From: DASPGX01 sp035620375
GTDB taxonomy: Bacteria > Patescibacteriota > Minisyncoccia > 2-02-FULL-40-12 > GWA2-44-9
Assembly (NCBI GenBank): GCA_035620375.1
Contig: DASPGX010000006.1
Span: 32,207-96,206 of the forward strand
Length of the DNA stretch: 64,000 nt
Reading direction: 5' to 3'
In this document: piece by piece, positions 55,606 to 63,284 of the stretch
Layout: the number at the start of each line of letters is the position of its first letter
How positions within the stretch are numbered: position 1 is the stretch's first letter
Notes under the pieces: model-generated
Told to the model about the DNA's origin: nothing
Seen by the model: the letters and a program-made list of their open reading frames with translations, nothing else
Database searches by the model: none
Program-made: the position numbers and the translations under genes

Positions 55606-55938
55606 ATGACCGTATCGTACGAAGATTTTGCCGCGTTGGACCTGCGGGCCGCGACGGTGACGGCGGCGGAGCGGGTGGAGGGTTCGGACAAGCTCATAAG
55701 GCTTGAGTTGGATTTGGGTACCGAACTCGGTTCGCGGCAGGTTGTCGCCGGGGTAGGGAAGGCGTACGGGCCCGAAGCGCTGGTGGGCTCGCAAATCGTC
55801 ATCGTGGCCAATCTCGCTCCGCGCAAGCTTATGGGACTGGAGTCCAACGGCATGCTCCTGGCCGCGCATGGCGAAGACGGCACGCCGATTCTCCTGCGTC
55901 CGGATGCCAGAGCTCCCGAAGGAAGCAAAGTCAGTTGA
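55606..55938 (+). CDS. tRNA-binding domain protein (CsaA/MetG C-terminal type)
   Basis: 110 aa EMAP/OB-fold: FAALDLRAATVTAAERVEGSDKLIRLELDLG, RQVVAGVGKAYGPEALVGSQIVIVANLAPRKLMGLESNGMLLAA. Stand-alone version of the domain at the end of MetRS, acting as tRNA binder or CsaA-like chaperone. Leaderless. Confidence 0.9.
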   Translation: MTVSYEDFAALDLRAATVTAAERVEGSDKLIRLELDLGTELGSRQVVAGVGKAYGPEALVGSQIVIVANLAPRKLMGLESNGMLLAAHGEDGTPILLRPDARAPEGSKVS

Positions 55939-56020
55939 CCGCAGAAGAAAACCGCCCAGCCCGGGGCACATGGGCTGTCGGCGGTTTTCTTCTGCTCACA
56001 TCCGCCGTAGCGACGGAATT

Positions 56021-56127
56021 CGCAATTCCGGCGGCCTGCTTCCTTGTCGCTTCGCTCCTCATTCGTCGTACGAGCGTACGCCTCATTCCGGTGCTCGCTT
56101 ACGCCTCGCATCCCATCCGGAATTGCG
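56021..56127. repeat. Palindromic repeat, copy C
   Basis: Terminal arms CGCAATTCCGG/CCGGAATTGCG, extendable outward, and a central CGTAC-N4-GTACG. The right arm after the centre (GTACGCCTCATTCCGGTGCT) lines up with copy B. Lies just upstream of hisS. Confidence 0.7.
56073..56081 (+). other. Centre of palindromic repeat copy C
   Basis: Mid-point of the element; listed to mark the shared GTACG core. Confidence 0.3.
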
Positions 56128-56172
56128 GATTCGACGTTGTCTGTGATTTTCGGGGTGCTGTCGTGCGTCGCG

Positions 56173-56181
56173 TGATATACT
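56173..56181 (+). promoter_or_regulatory. Extended -10 promoter of hisS
   Basis: TGA-TATACT ends 7 nt before the ATG; leaderless. Confidence 0.65.
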
Positions 56182-56188
56182 TAAGTAT

Positions 56189-57517
56189 ATGAAGCGGATT
56201 GATCCGCAGCCTGCCAGCGGCTTTCGTGACTTCCTGCCCGAAGACGCAGCGGCCCGGCAGGGGATGTGCGACACCATAGCCGAAGTGTTCGGCCGGTTCG
56301 GTTTCGTCACCGTGGACACTCCGGCCCTGGAGCGGCTTGAGGTGCTTTCCGGGGGAGAGGCGCAAATGGACAAACAGGTGTTCCGGACGCGCCTGGCGGA
56401 CGACCAGGAGGACCTGGGCCTGCGCTTTGACCTGACCGTGCCGCTGGCGCGGTACGTTGCCGCGCACGCCGAGCGTCTGACCATGCCGTTCCGCCGGTAT
56501 CACATCGGTAAGGTGTGGCGTGGCGAGCATGCGCAGGCGGGGCGGTTCCGCGAGTTCGTGCAGTGCGACGCGGACATCGTCGGAGCAAAGGATGTCGCCG
56601 CGGATGCGGAAATCATCTCCCTCATGCATGAGACGCTCGTCGCGTTGGGCGTTTCCCAGTTCATGTTCCGCATCGGGCACCGGAAACTCCTGAACGGCCT
56701 GGCCGAATTCGCCCAGTTTCCCGCGGCAAAGACGGGCCCGGTCCTGCGGGCGGTGGACAAGATGGATAAGGTCGGCTGGGAGGGCGTCAGACGCGAACTC
56801 AAGGAGAAGAGCAAGCTTGACGCAACCGCGGTGGACAGCATCCGTGCGTTTCTGGATGCGTCCGAGGGTCAGCCCGAGGACGTCATCAAGAAGATTGCGA
56901 AGCTTCTGGAGTTCTCTGCCGAGGCGCACGAGGGCGTTCACGAACTGCAGCGGCTCATCGAATGCCTTGATGCTCTGCACGTGCCGCGTGAGCGCTGGCG
57001 CCTGGATCTGTCCATCGCCCGTGGGCTGGGCTACTACACCGGTCCGGTTTTCGAGACGACGCTTACGGCGCTGCCGGACCTCGGAAGCATCTGTTCCGGC
57101 GGGCGCTATGACGCGCTGGTTTCGCGCTTCGCACCCATGGATTTGTCGGCGACCGGCGCATCCATCGGCCTTGACCGCCTGTTTGCGGCGCTGGACGCGC
57201 TTGAACTTGTGCCCCGCGTCCGTCAGGGCGGTCGTATCGCGGTCCTGAACTTCCACGGACCGGCGATGCGCGCGTGCCTGAACCTCGCGTCCCGCCTGCG
57301 TAACGCCGGATTGTCCGCGTTCGTCTATCTGGGCGGCGAGGAGACGCTCAAGGGCCAGCTGGCATGGGCGGTCAAACACGAAGTCCCGTACGTGGCCATC
57401 ATCGGCCAGCAGGAACTGGAGAACGGCACCTGCCAGCTCAAGGATATCGCGGCGCGCTCGCAGACCGAGACCGCGCTCGGCGATGCCGCGGAATCACTCA
57501 AGCGCATGGGTGCCTGA
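56189..57517 (+). CDS. hisS: Histidyl-tRNA synthetase
   Basis: Class II aminoacyl-tRNA synthetase. 442 aa: GFRDFLPED, motif 2 FRRYHIGKVWRGEHAQAGRFREFVQCDADIVG, HisA-type motifs LDLSIARGLGYYTGPVFET and SGGRYDALV, motif 3 GASIGLDRL, and a C-terminal anticodon-binding domain. Confidence 0.95.
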   Translation: MKRIDPQPASGFRDFLPEDAAARQGMCDTIAEVFGRFGFVTVDTPALERLEVLSGGEAQMDKQVFRTRLADDQEDLGLRFDLTVPLARYVAAHAERLTMPFRRYHIGKVWRGEHAQAGRFREFVQCDADIVGAKDVAADAEIISLMHETLVALGVSQFMFRIGHRKLLNGLAEFAQFPAAKTGPVLRAVDKMDKVGWEGVRRELKEKSKLDATAVDSIRAFLDASEGQPEDVIKKIAKLLEFSAEAHEGVHELQRLIECLDALHVPRERWRLDLSIARGLGYYTGPVFETTLTALPDLGSICSGGRYDALVSRFAPMDLSATGASIGLDRLFAALDALELVPRVRQGGRIAVLNFHGPAMRACLNLASRLRNAGLSAFVYLGGEETLKGQLAWAVKHEVPYVAIIGQQELENGTCQLKDIAARSQTETALGDAAESLKRMGA

Positions 57518-57524
57518 TTGCCGG

Positions 57525-58316
57525 ATGGAAATATTCTCAGACTTCTTCGTTTCACGGTTGGCCGGCGCGGCGCTGGCCGTGTTCCTGTTCATGTTCGTGA
57601 TGTTCCTGTATGCGCTCGTCCGGCGGAACAACGGCCTCGCGGACGTCGCATGGGGTATCGGGTTCGTCGTCGCCGCGCTGGCGGTGCTCTGGTTCAACAC
57701 GGATATCGTTCTGCGCCAGCTTCTGGTGACGGCGCTGGTCAGTATCTGGGGCGTCCGTCTGGCCCTGCACGTCTGGCTGCGCATCAAGGGGAATGACGAG
57801 GACTGGCGTTACGCCCGGTGGCGCAGGACCTGGGGCGAGCACTGGCTTATCCGCTCGTTCCTGCAGGTATTCATGCTGCAGGGCTTCCTGATGCTCGTCA
57901 TTTCTCTGCCGGTGCTGTACGTCAATGCGTTCGGCGGTCCGTCCTTGGGAGGATGGGACCTTGCCGGCGCGGCGGTTTGGGTGGTCGGGTTCATCTGGGA
58001 ATCGGTGAGCGACCACCAGCTCGCGCGCTTCAAAAAGAATCCGGAAAACCGCGGGCGCGTCCTGCAGTCCGGGCTCTGGCGGTATTCACGCCACCCCAAT
58101 TACTTCGGGGAGGTGTGCATGTGGTGGGGACTGTGGCTTATTGCGTCGGCGGTGCCGGGCGGCTGGGCGACGTTCATCGGGCCGGGGGTGCTGACGTTTC
58201 TCATTATCAGAATCAGTGGAGTCGCACTGCTGGAGAGGCACTTCGCCGCGAATCCTGAATATCTGGATTACCGGAGGCGGACCAGTATGTTCTTTCCCTG
58301 GTTCCCGGGACGATAA
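57525..58316 (+). CDS. DUF1295 family membrane protein (steroid 5-alpha-reductase/ICMT-like)
   Basis: 263 aa with about six TM helices. The C-terminal GLWRYSRHPNYFGEVCMWWGLWL and LLERHFAANPEYLDYRRRT are the NAD(P)H- or SAM-site signatures of DUF1295/ICMT/S5A-reductase proteins. No Shine-Dalgarno; 7 nt after hisS, so co-transcribed. Substrate unknown, lipid-like in relatives. Confidence 0.88.
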   Translation: MEIFSDFFVSRLAGAALAVFLFMFVMFLYALVRRNNGLADVAWGIGFVVAALAVLWFNTDIVLRQLLVTALVSIWGVRLALHVWLRIKGNDEDWRYARWRRTWGEHWLIRSFLQVFMLQGFLMLVISLPVLYVNAFGGPSLGGWDLAGAAVWVVGFIWESVSDHQLARFKKNPENRGRVLQSGLWRYSRHPNYFGEVCMWWGLWLIASAVPGGWATFIGPGVLTFLIIRISGVALLERHFAANPEYLDYRRRTSMFFPWFPGR

Positions 58317-58319
58317 TTT

Positions 58320-58349
58320 AACGGCTCAGAAGATGAGCCGCTGATTTTG
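58320..58349 (+). terminator. Terminator of the ACGGCTCA family
   Basis: AACGGCTCA/TGAGCCG stem followed by CTGATTTTGG. Confidence 0.65.
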
Positions 58350-58391
58350 GAATCCCTCGTTGCAAAGCGTCGTCGCCGCTGCTCCTCGGGA

Positions 58392-58423
58392 TGTTTTTGC
58401 TTCGTCTATACGAAGCAAAAACA
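58392..58423. repeat. Perfect 14-bp hairpin
   Basis: TGTTTTTGCTTCGT and its complement around CTAT. Its left half provides the T tract of the adjacent minus-strand terminator. Confidence 0.6.
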
Positions 58424-58453
58424 AACCCCGACGCAGTTGGGACGTTGTCGGGG
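58424..58453 (-). terminator. Terminator of the minus-strand pair 58456-59426
   Basis: CCCCGAC/GTCGGGG stem followed on the minus strand by TTTGTTTTTG. Confidence 0.75.
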
Positions 58454-58455
58454 TG

Positions 58456-58875
58456 TCATCGGGCCGTGCTGTCCGGCGCGATGGGTTGGAAACCGTCGGA
58501 TTCGGGAACGAGCGGCTGATAGCCGTCGTCCGTCTCCCGGGGTTCCGGCGTTTGAGCCGGCGGGGAAGGGGAGGGCGCGGCCCGCTCCGCGGGAATCGTC
58601 ATGCGTTCCAGCGCGTCCGCGACGTCGGGCCGCAGGTTGCTGAGCGTCGCCCAGGCCAGGAACAGCGAAACGCCGACGGCGACCGGCTTGGCGCGGTTGA
58701 ACGTGCTGACCAGCCAGAGCACGGTCCACGCGAAGATGATCGACATGACCAGGATGAACGGCTTGTACAGCAGGTTCAGCCGCATCACCTGGAAGGCGAA
58801 CAGTATCCCGTAGAACACCGCGAAGAATCCTCCGCGGCTGAACAGGACGCCCGCGAACTCGCGCAGGGAGCTCAT
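58456..58875 (-). CDS. Small membrane protein, second gene of a pair
   Basis: 139 aa; three hydrophobic segments (about 12-32, 36-58, 62-76) and a cytoplasmic or exposed Pro/Glu-rich tail (APSPSPPAQTPEPRETDDGYQ). ATGA overlap with the upstream gene indicates coupling. Unknown family. Confidence 0.65.
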   Translation of the reverse strand: MSSLREFAGVLFSRGGFFAVFYGILFAFQVMRLNLLYKPFILVMSIIFAWTVLWLVSTFNRAKPVAVGVSLFLAWATLSNLRPDVADALERMTIPAERAAPSPSPPAQTPEPRETDDGYQPLVPESDGFQPIAPDSTAR

Positions 58876-59426
58876 GGCTCCTCACCGCGCATGCGCGCCG
58901 TGAACGCGTCCAGCCAGGGCAGGCGGTCCGGAACGATGGGCTCGCGCCGCATGGACAGCTGCACGATGTCGTTCCGGTCGCGGGGATTCAGGCGCAGGAT
59001 GCGCGCAATCTGGACCGCGGTCCGCCGCTTGATGAACTGAAGGATGGTGTTCCGCCAGCGCTCGTCGGCGCCGTCGTACCAGTCCAGGAACGCCTCCAGT
59101 TCGCCGTCGTTCAGCTCCAGAAGAGCCGTGACGCCGTAGTAGGCGTTCCCGCCGTTCATCAGGCGGCTTGCGAGCTCGCTGGGCGCGTCCGCCAGGACGT
59201 CCTTGAGGAACTTCCTGGCGGTGCCGCGCTCGCTCATCGTGTGGTCCAGCACCGCGCCGACCGTATGCAGGATGAGCTCCAGGGTGCGCTTCTCTCCGCG
59301 CGGCAGGGCGCGCAGTTGCTGGCCGATTTCGGCATCGCCGAGCCGGTCATACTGCGGGTCAAGCAGGCGCCGGGCGTAGCCCGATGCCACCGAAGTGGCG
59401 ATGCGGGGCAGTGCGAGGGTCTCCAC
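58872..59426 (-). CDS. Soluble helical protein, first gene of a pair
   Basis: 184 aa, all-helical; repeated short helices (RALPRGEKRTLELILHTVGAVL, GNAYYGVTALLELNDGELEAFLDWYDG). GTG at 59426 is chosen because GGAGG lies 9 nt upstream; a TTG three codons earlier would touch it. Driven by the strongest consensus promoter in the window. Function unknown. Confidence 0.65.
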   Translation of the reverse strand: METLALPRIATSVASGYARRLLDPQYDRLGDAEIGQQLRALPRGEKRTLELILHTVGAVLDHTMSERGTARKFLKDVLADAPSELASRLMNGGNAYYGVTALLELNDGELEAFLDWYDGADERWRNTILQFIKRRTAVQIARILRLNPRDRNDIVQLSMRREPIVPDRLPWLDAFTARMRGEEP

Positions 59427-59467
59427 GGGTAACAACCTCCGTATGGAAAGGAAATCTGAACATAAAT

Positions 59468-59496
59468 ATTATAGCACGCATATATATGTATGTCAA
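59468..59496 (-). promoter_or_regulatory. Full-consensus promoter
   Basis: Minus strand TTGACA (59491-59496), 17 bp, TATAAT (59468-59473) plus extended TGC. Confidence 0.9.
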
Positions 59497-59501
59497 AACC
59501 C

Positions 59502-59530
59502 TTGGAACGGACGCTCCGGGCTGGTAGAAT
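59502..59530 (+). promoter_or_regulatory. Peroxiredoxin promoter
   Basis: TTGGAA (59502-59507), 17 bp, TAGAAT (59525-59530) with extended TGG; ends 9 nt before the ATG. Confidence 0.7.
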
Positions 59531-59539
59531 GCGCGTACT

Positions 59540-60061
59540 ATGGTCAAAATCAGTGAACCGGCGCCCGATTTTTCCGGCGTCATGGCGTACAAGGAGGGAG
59601 AATTCGTCAAGGTCAGCCTGGCCGATTACCGGGGGAAGTGGGTTGTATTGTTCTTTTATCCCCGTGATTTCACGTTCATCTGCCCCACGGAGATAAAGGA
59701 ATTCGCGCGTCTGCAGAAGGAGTTCACGAAGTGCGACTGCGTCATTCTCGGCTGTTCCACGGACAGCGAACACAGCCACAAGGCCTGGTTTGAGCGTGAT
59801 CTCAAGGAGGTGACCTATCCCGTGCTTGCGGACACGACCCAGCAGGTCTCGCGGGACTACGGGGTGCTCGGTGCGGATGGCGCCAGTCAGCGGGGGACGT
59901 TCGTCATCGATCCCGGGGGCGTGCTCCGGTGGATGGTGATATCGGACAATGCCGTGGGCCGCTCGGTCCACGAGACGCACCGTGCCCTGCAGGCGCTGCA
60001 GACGGGCGAGTTGTGCCCGGTGGAGTGGGAGCCCGGGGAGAAGACGCTTGGCGATGCATAG
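59540..60061 (+). CDS. 2-Cys peroxiredoxin (AhpC/TSA)
   Basis: 173 aa thioredoxin-fold peroxidase. Peroxidatic Cys48 in DFTFICPTE and resolving Cys159 in GELCPVEW, so a typical 2-Cys enzyme that reduces H2O2 and organic peroxides. No reductase is adjacent. Ends before a long hairpin terminator. Confidence 0.94.
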   Translation: MVKISEPAPDFSGVMAYKEGEFVKVSLADYRGKWVVLFFYPRDFTFICPTEIKEFARLQKEFTKCDCVILGCSTDSEHSHKAWFERDLKEVTYPVLADTTQQVSRDYGVLGADGASQRGTFVIDPGGVLRWMVISDNAVGRSVHETHRALQALQTGELCPVEWEPGEKTLGDA

Positions 60062-60072
60062 CGAACACCCGC

Positions 60073-60120
60073 GCAGAAAAACGGCCCCGCCTGAATAGGG
60101 CGGGGTTTCCGTTTTTCTGC
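60073..60120 (+). terminator. Long terminator after peroxiredoxin
   Basis: Inner CCCCGCC/GGCGGGG stem nested in a 12-bp outer stem (GCAGAAAAACGG/CCGTTTTTCTGC). Confidence 0.75.
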
Positions 60121-60127
60121 CGCAGGG

Positions 60128-60224
60128 GCTTGCCCGATTTCTGCGTTGCTCCCTCCGGTCCTCCCTCGCCGTACGTCAGTACGCCTCGGTTCGGTACTCA
60201 CTCGCGCCTTGAACTCGGGCAAGC
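60128..60224. repeat. Palindromic repeat, copy B
   Basis: Arms GCTTGCCCGA/TCGGGCAAGC and central CGTAC-N4-GTACG. The first and third arm positions that differ from copy A (GCGCGA) are matched by changes on the other side. Confidence 0.75.
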
Positions 60225-60246
60225 GCGGGTGTCCGCTCAGGATTGG

Positions 60247-60275
60247 TTGACGGGTCGCATTTCCGGGTATATAAT
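60247..60275 (+). promoter_or_regulatory. Promoter of the zinc-ribbon gene
   Basis: TTGACG (60247-60252), 17 bp, TATAAT (60270-60275). Confidence 0.75.
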
Positions 60276-60290
60276 AGTACCGGAGGCTGC

Positions 60291-60524
60291 GTGAGAGGAA
60301 ATAATTTCGTCTATGATCCGGATACGGACGAATATCTGTACCGGAGGCCGCCCAAGCGGGCCGGACGCGTGTGCGCGGGAGAGGGATGCGGGACTATCCT
60401 GAACCGCTACAACACCGAGGACTACTGCGGCGCCTGCCGCATCAGGATAACCAAGCGGCACAGCGCAGAGGTCCGCCCCGGGAATCCGTCATTCCGCGTC
60501 CCGCGTACTGACGGTAAGACTTGA
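60291..60524 (+). CDS. Small zinc-ribbon protein
   Basis: 77 aa. VCAGEGCGTILNRYNTEDYCGACRIR is a four-Cys treble-clef-like knuckle, then a basic tail. GTG start with CCGGAGG 5 nt upstream. Probably nucleic-acid binding; unknown family. Confidence 0.65.
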   Translation: MRGNNFVYDPDTDEYLYRRPPKRAGRVCAGEGCGTILNRYNTEDYCGACRIRITKRHSAEVRPGNPSFRVPRTDGKT

Positions 60525-60587
60525 GTCGCGCCCCGAACCGGTTCCGGTGAGGGGCGTCTTCTTTTTGAGTGCATTTTCCCGGGATTC

Positions 60588-60596
60588 TGCTATCAT
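60588..60596 (+). promoter_or_regulatory. Extended -10 promoter of the DUF5671-like gene
   Basis: TGC-TATCAT ends 8 nt before the ATG at 60605. Confidence 0.6.
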
Positions 60597-60604
60597 CCCG
60601 GCAT

Positions 60605-61552
60605 ATGGATACCTCCACCAACGCTGTTTCGCGCCAGCTCCCGCGCGACGTGTTCCTGTATCTGCTGATGATTTTTGCGCTCGGTGCCGGTGCCATCAGT
60701 CTGGGGACTCTGCTGTTCCAGTTCATCAATATCTATGTGCCGGACGTTGCGGCGCAGGCCTGTTATTACGATTCGTGTCATCAGGCGATTCGTACGGCTC
60801 TGGCGTTCCTTATTATCGTGTTTCCCGTATTGATATGGGTCCTGCGGTTCCTCCGCCGCGATGTTGCCGCGTACCCGGAGAAGCGGGAGATGCGCATCCG
60901 GCGCTGGCTGTTGTACCTGACGCTGTTTGTTGCCGGACTCATCGTCATCGGCGACCTTATTGCCCTGGTGAACGGGTATCTGCAGGGTGAGCTGACGTTG
61001 CGGTTCATCCTGAAGGTCGGCGCGGTCGCGCTTATCGCGGGCTCCATATTCTACGTATTCCTCAAGGATTTGCGCGGCGAGATGACGCGTAACCTCCGCA
61101 TCGTTCAGGTCAAGATTGTTGTCATCGTCGTGGCGGCTATCGTTGCGGGGCTTGTCATTGCCGGTTCACCGACACGTCAGCGCGACCGGCGACTTGATGA
61201 TCAGCGCATCAACGACCTGAGCGTGTTGCAATCGCAAATCGTGGACCGCTTCTGGCGTTCCAAGAGCCGTCTTCCGGGCACGCTGTCCGAACTGCAGGAC
61301 GACATCAGCGGCTTCAGCGTTCCGGTCGACCCGGAGACCGGGGACCCGTACGGATACGAACGGCTGGGAGTACTGGATTTCCGTCTGTGTGCGGTGTTCG
61401 CCTTGCCGACGGACGTTGCCGGGAACAACACCTATCCGAGAGGGGTTTGGCCGGGCGATTCGTGGGAGCACGATGCCGGAGAGTTCTGTTTTGACCGGAC
61501 CATCGACCCCGACCTCTATAAGCCCTTGCAGGAAGTGCCGGCGGTCAGGTAG
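60605..61552 (+). CDS. DUF5671-like membrane protein
   Basis: 315 aa. N-terminal part (about 1-180) has four or five TM helices with the DUF5671 opening RDVFLYLLMIFALGAGAISLGTLLFQFINIYVPD. A last TM helix (about 170-190) leads to an extracytoplasmic part with RINDLSVLQSQIVDRFWRSKSRLPGTLSELQDD...VDPETGDPYGYE, a segment that in Patescibacteria looks like pilin-type periplasmic regions. Family is found mostly in CPR bacteria (recollection). Confidence 0.8.
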   Translation: MDTSTNAVSRQLPRDVFLYLLMIFALGAGAISLGTLLFQFINIYVPDVAAQACYYDSCHQAIRTALAFLIIVFPVLIWVLRFLRRDVAAYPEKREMRIRRWLLYLTLFVAGLIVIGDLIALVNGYLQGELTLRFILKVGAVALIAGSIFYVFLKDLRGEMTRNLRIVQVKIVVIVVAAIVAGLVIAGSPTRQRDRRLDDQRINDLSVLQSQIVDRFWRSKSRLPGTLSELQDDISGFSVPVDPETGDPYGYERLGVLDFRLCAVFALPTDVAGNNTYPRGVWPGDSWEHDAGEFCFDRTIDPDLYKPLQEVPAVR

Positions 61553-61555
61553 TAT
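61550..61555 (+). promoter_or_regulatory. -10 element of the FKBP gene
   Basis: TAGTAT overlapping the upstream stop codon TAG; ends 8 nt before the ATG. Confidence 0.45.
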
Positions 61556-61563
61556 CGCGTGAT

Positions 61564-62079
61564 ATGACGAAATCCGTATTCATCTATTTTATCGTTGCGG
61601 TTGCCATCGTGGCGACCGGATGGGCGCTGATGCGCAAGGGGAATGAGGAGCCGGGGATGGAGAGCCTCATCACGTCGCCGACCCCCGGGGAATCAGCCTC
61701 GCCGGACGCGATGACGGAACCCGCGGGAGAAGTTATGACGACCCAGGAAGGCTTGCAGTATCAGGATATAGTCGTCGGTGCCGGCGCGGAGGCGAAAGCG
61801 GGGGACGTGGTCGCCGTGCACTACACCGGATGGCTGACGGACGGGACGAAGTTCGACAGCTCGCTGGACCGCGGGGAGCCCTTCGTTTTCCAGGTCGGCG
61901 CGGGTCAGGTCATCCAGGGATGGGACCTGGGCGTCGCGGGCATCAAAATCGGCGGCAAGCGCAAACTGACCATTCCGCCTCAGCTCGGCTACGGCGAGCG
62001 CGGGGCGGGAGGAGTGATTCCGCCGAACGCCACACTCGTTTTTGAAGTTGAGCTTCTCGGCATTCAGGGACAGGAGTAG
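61564..62079 (+). CDS. Membrane-anchored FKBP-type peptidyl-prolyl isomerase
   Basis: 171 aa. TM anchor (about 5-22), Pro/Ser/Glu linker, and an FKBP domain (about 62-169): VVAVHYTGWLTDGTKFDSSLDRGEPFVFQVGAGQVIQGWDLGVAGIKIGGKRKLTIPPQLGYGERGAGGVIPPNATLVFEVELL, with all conserved residues. Acts on exported proteins outside the membrane. Confidence 0.95.
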   Translation: MTKSVFIYFIVAVAIVATGWALMRKGNEEPGMESLITSPTPGESASPDAMTEPAGEVMTTQEGLQYQDIVVGAGAEAKAGDVVAVHYTGWLTDGTKFDSSLDRGEPFVFQVGAGQVIQGWDLGVAGIKIGGKRKLTIPPQLGYGERGAGGVIPPNATLVFEVELLGIQGQE

Positions 62080-62518
62080 GCATATTTGACGGGGACAGGG
62101 GAGTATTGTCAAATATACACTAAGCGCCCTTGACGAAAGGGCGTTTCGTGTTGTGTAAATTGCGACATATATGAACGTTCATAACCTGTGGATAACTCTG
62201 TGAGGGACAGGGAAATGGACCTGTTTGATATTTGATATTTCTGGCTATTCTTCCACCCCACTCTACCCTACGGGAAACGAAAGGCGTTTCCCGTGTTTCG
62301 TGTACACGAAATAGCGTAAGTGTTTCGCGGTGGCACCCTGCTCTCCCCCTCACCCACTTCCCTGTTCCCTGACGACGCACAATATATGGATAACGACCTG
62401 CGCAAGGAGGTCGTTATCCATCGGGCAGGTTGTGCAACGCGGCCCGGCGCATCGCACAACCTGCCCTACTGCGGATGCGGGGTCCTGGTCTATGCCCGGA
62501 CGCGCCCTCCTTGCTTTC
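62080..62518. other. 439-bp intergenic region with hairpins and a DnaA box
   Basis: No gene is supported. After the terminator it holds an AT-rich part with the palindrome ATGAACGTTCAT, one exact DnaA box (TTATCCACA on the minus strand, 62184-62192), then three hairpins: 62270-62294 (10-bp stem), 62388-62419 (12-bp), 62423-62466 (13-bp), and a 16-bp palindrome at 62296-62311. An AAGGAGG sits in the loop of the second hairpin without a following start. Confidence 0.55.
62125..62150 (+). terminator. Terminator after the FKBP gene
   Basis: CGCCCTT/AAGGGCG stem followed by TTTCGTGTTGTG. Confidence 0.65.
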
Positions 62519-63283
62519 ATGAACCGGAGAATCGTGATAGCGTTGCGCGCGTACATGCTCCCCTTCCGCCGATATCCCAGAACGCTCATCGCGTTGGCCG
62601 CCTTACTCCTCCTTGCGGGGGTGTTTTTGCTTGTTCTGCGGAGGCCGTCCGTCACGGAAAACGGTGTAGCGCAGCCGGCGCCGGCGGTTGCGGCGACGGC
62701 GACGCCGGATTTGTCCGGCTGGGCGGCGGTGGTCGCCGCGTCGGAGAAGTCCGGGGTCGCCATCCAGGCATTCCGTTCAGGGCAGCTCATCCGCTACGGG
62801 ACGGGAACGGTGGTTTCTTCCGACGGACTCATCGCGACCACGCTGGAGGTTGTCCCGTACACGACGCCCGCGGCGGTCTATCAGGTTGCCTCACCGGCGG
62901 GAGTCGCGCGGGGATACGTGGTCGCGCGGGATACGCGCTCCAACCTCGCGCTGTTGAAAGTGGAGATGACGGGTCTTTCCATCGCGCAGTTTGTGACCGC
63001 GCGGCCCGCGGCCGGCACGCCCCTTGCGCTGGTCGGTTCACTGGTGCAATTGTCGTCGTTCGTGCCGTATTTCGCGCATGCGTGGTTCGCGTCCCCGGTC
63101 CCCTCGTACGGTATTCTTGATGCGGTTCCGGCGGCGGAACTGGGCGGCATCCGGGTTGTCGGCGCCGACGGCCGGCAGGCGGGAATCGGATATGTCCGCG
63201 GCGGACAGGTCCGCATGACGTACGCCGCCGATGTGGAGAAATTCGTCCAGGACTATTTGCAAAGTTTGGAACCGAATCTATAA
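62519..63283 (+). CDS. Degenerate trypsin-like (DegP/S1C-fold) membrane protein
   Basis: About 254 aa from ATG 62519 (ATG 62555 is an alternative). TM helix (about 22-42), then an S1C-like core: RYGTGTVVSSDGLIATTLEVVPYTTPAAVYQV, RDTRSNLALLKVEMTG, GTPLALVGSLVQL. The usual H-D-S triad is lost: the His position of T-x-HV is Leu-Glu, the 'DLALL' Asp is Asn, and no GNSGG is found. A binding rather than proteolytic role is likely. The long frame upstream crosses hairpins and is not used. Confidence 0.7.
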   Translation: MNRRIVIALRAYMLPFRRYPRTLIALAALLLLAGVFLLVLRRPSVTENGVAQPAPAVAATATPDLSGWAAVVAASEKSGVAIQAFRSGQLIRYGTGTVVSSDGLIATTLEVVPYTTPAAVYQVASPAGVARGYVVARDTRSNLALLKVEMTGLSIAQFVTARPAAGTPLALVGSLVQLSSFVPYFAHAWFASPVPSYGILDAVPAAELGGIRVVGADGRQAGIGYVRGGQVRMTYAADVEKFVQDYLQSLEPNL

Positions 63284-63284
63284 C

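Noticed and set aside
62104..62122. TACACTA half-site after the FKBP gene
   Set aside because: No matching TAGTGTA at 5-bp spacing and no NAD gene nearby.
62184..62192. Replication origin at the DnaA box
   Set aside because: Only one exact box, no dnaA/dnaN neighbour and no skew information; kept only as an open question.
62330..62518. N-terminal extension of the degenerate protease frame
   Set aside because: It runs through two strong hairpins, lacks a ribosome site and would place a TM helix far inside; the start at 62519 or 62555 fits better.
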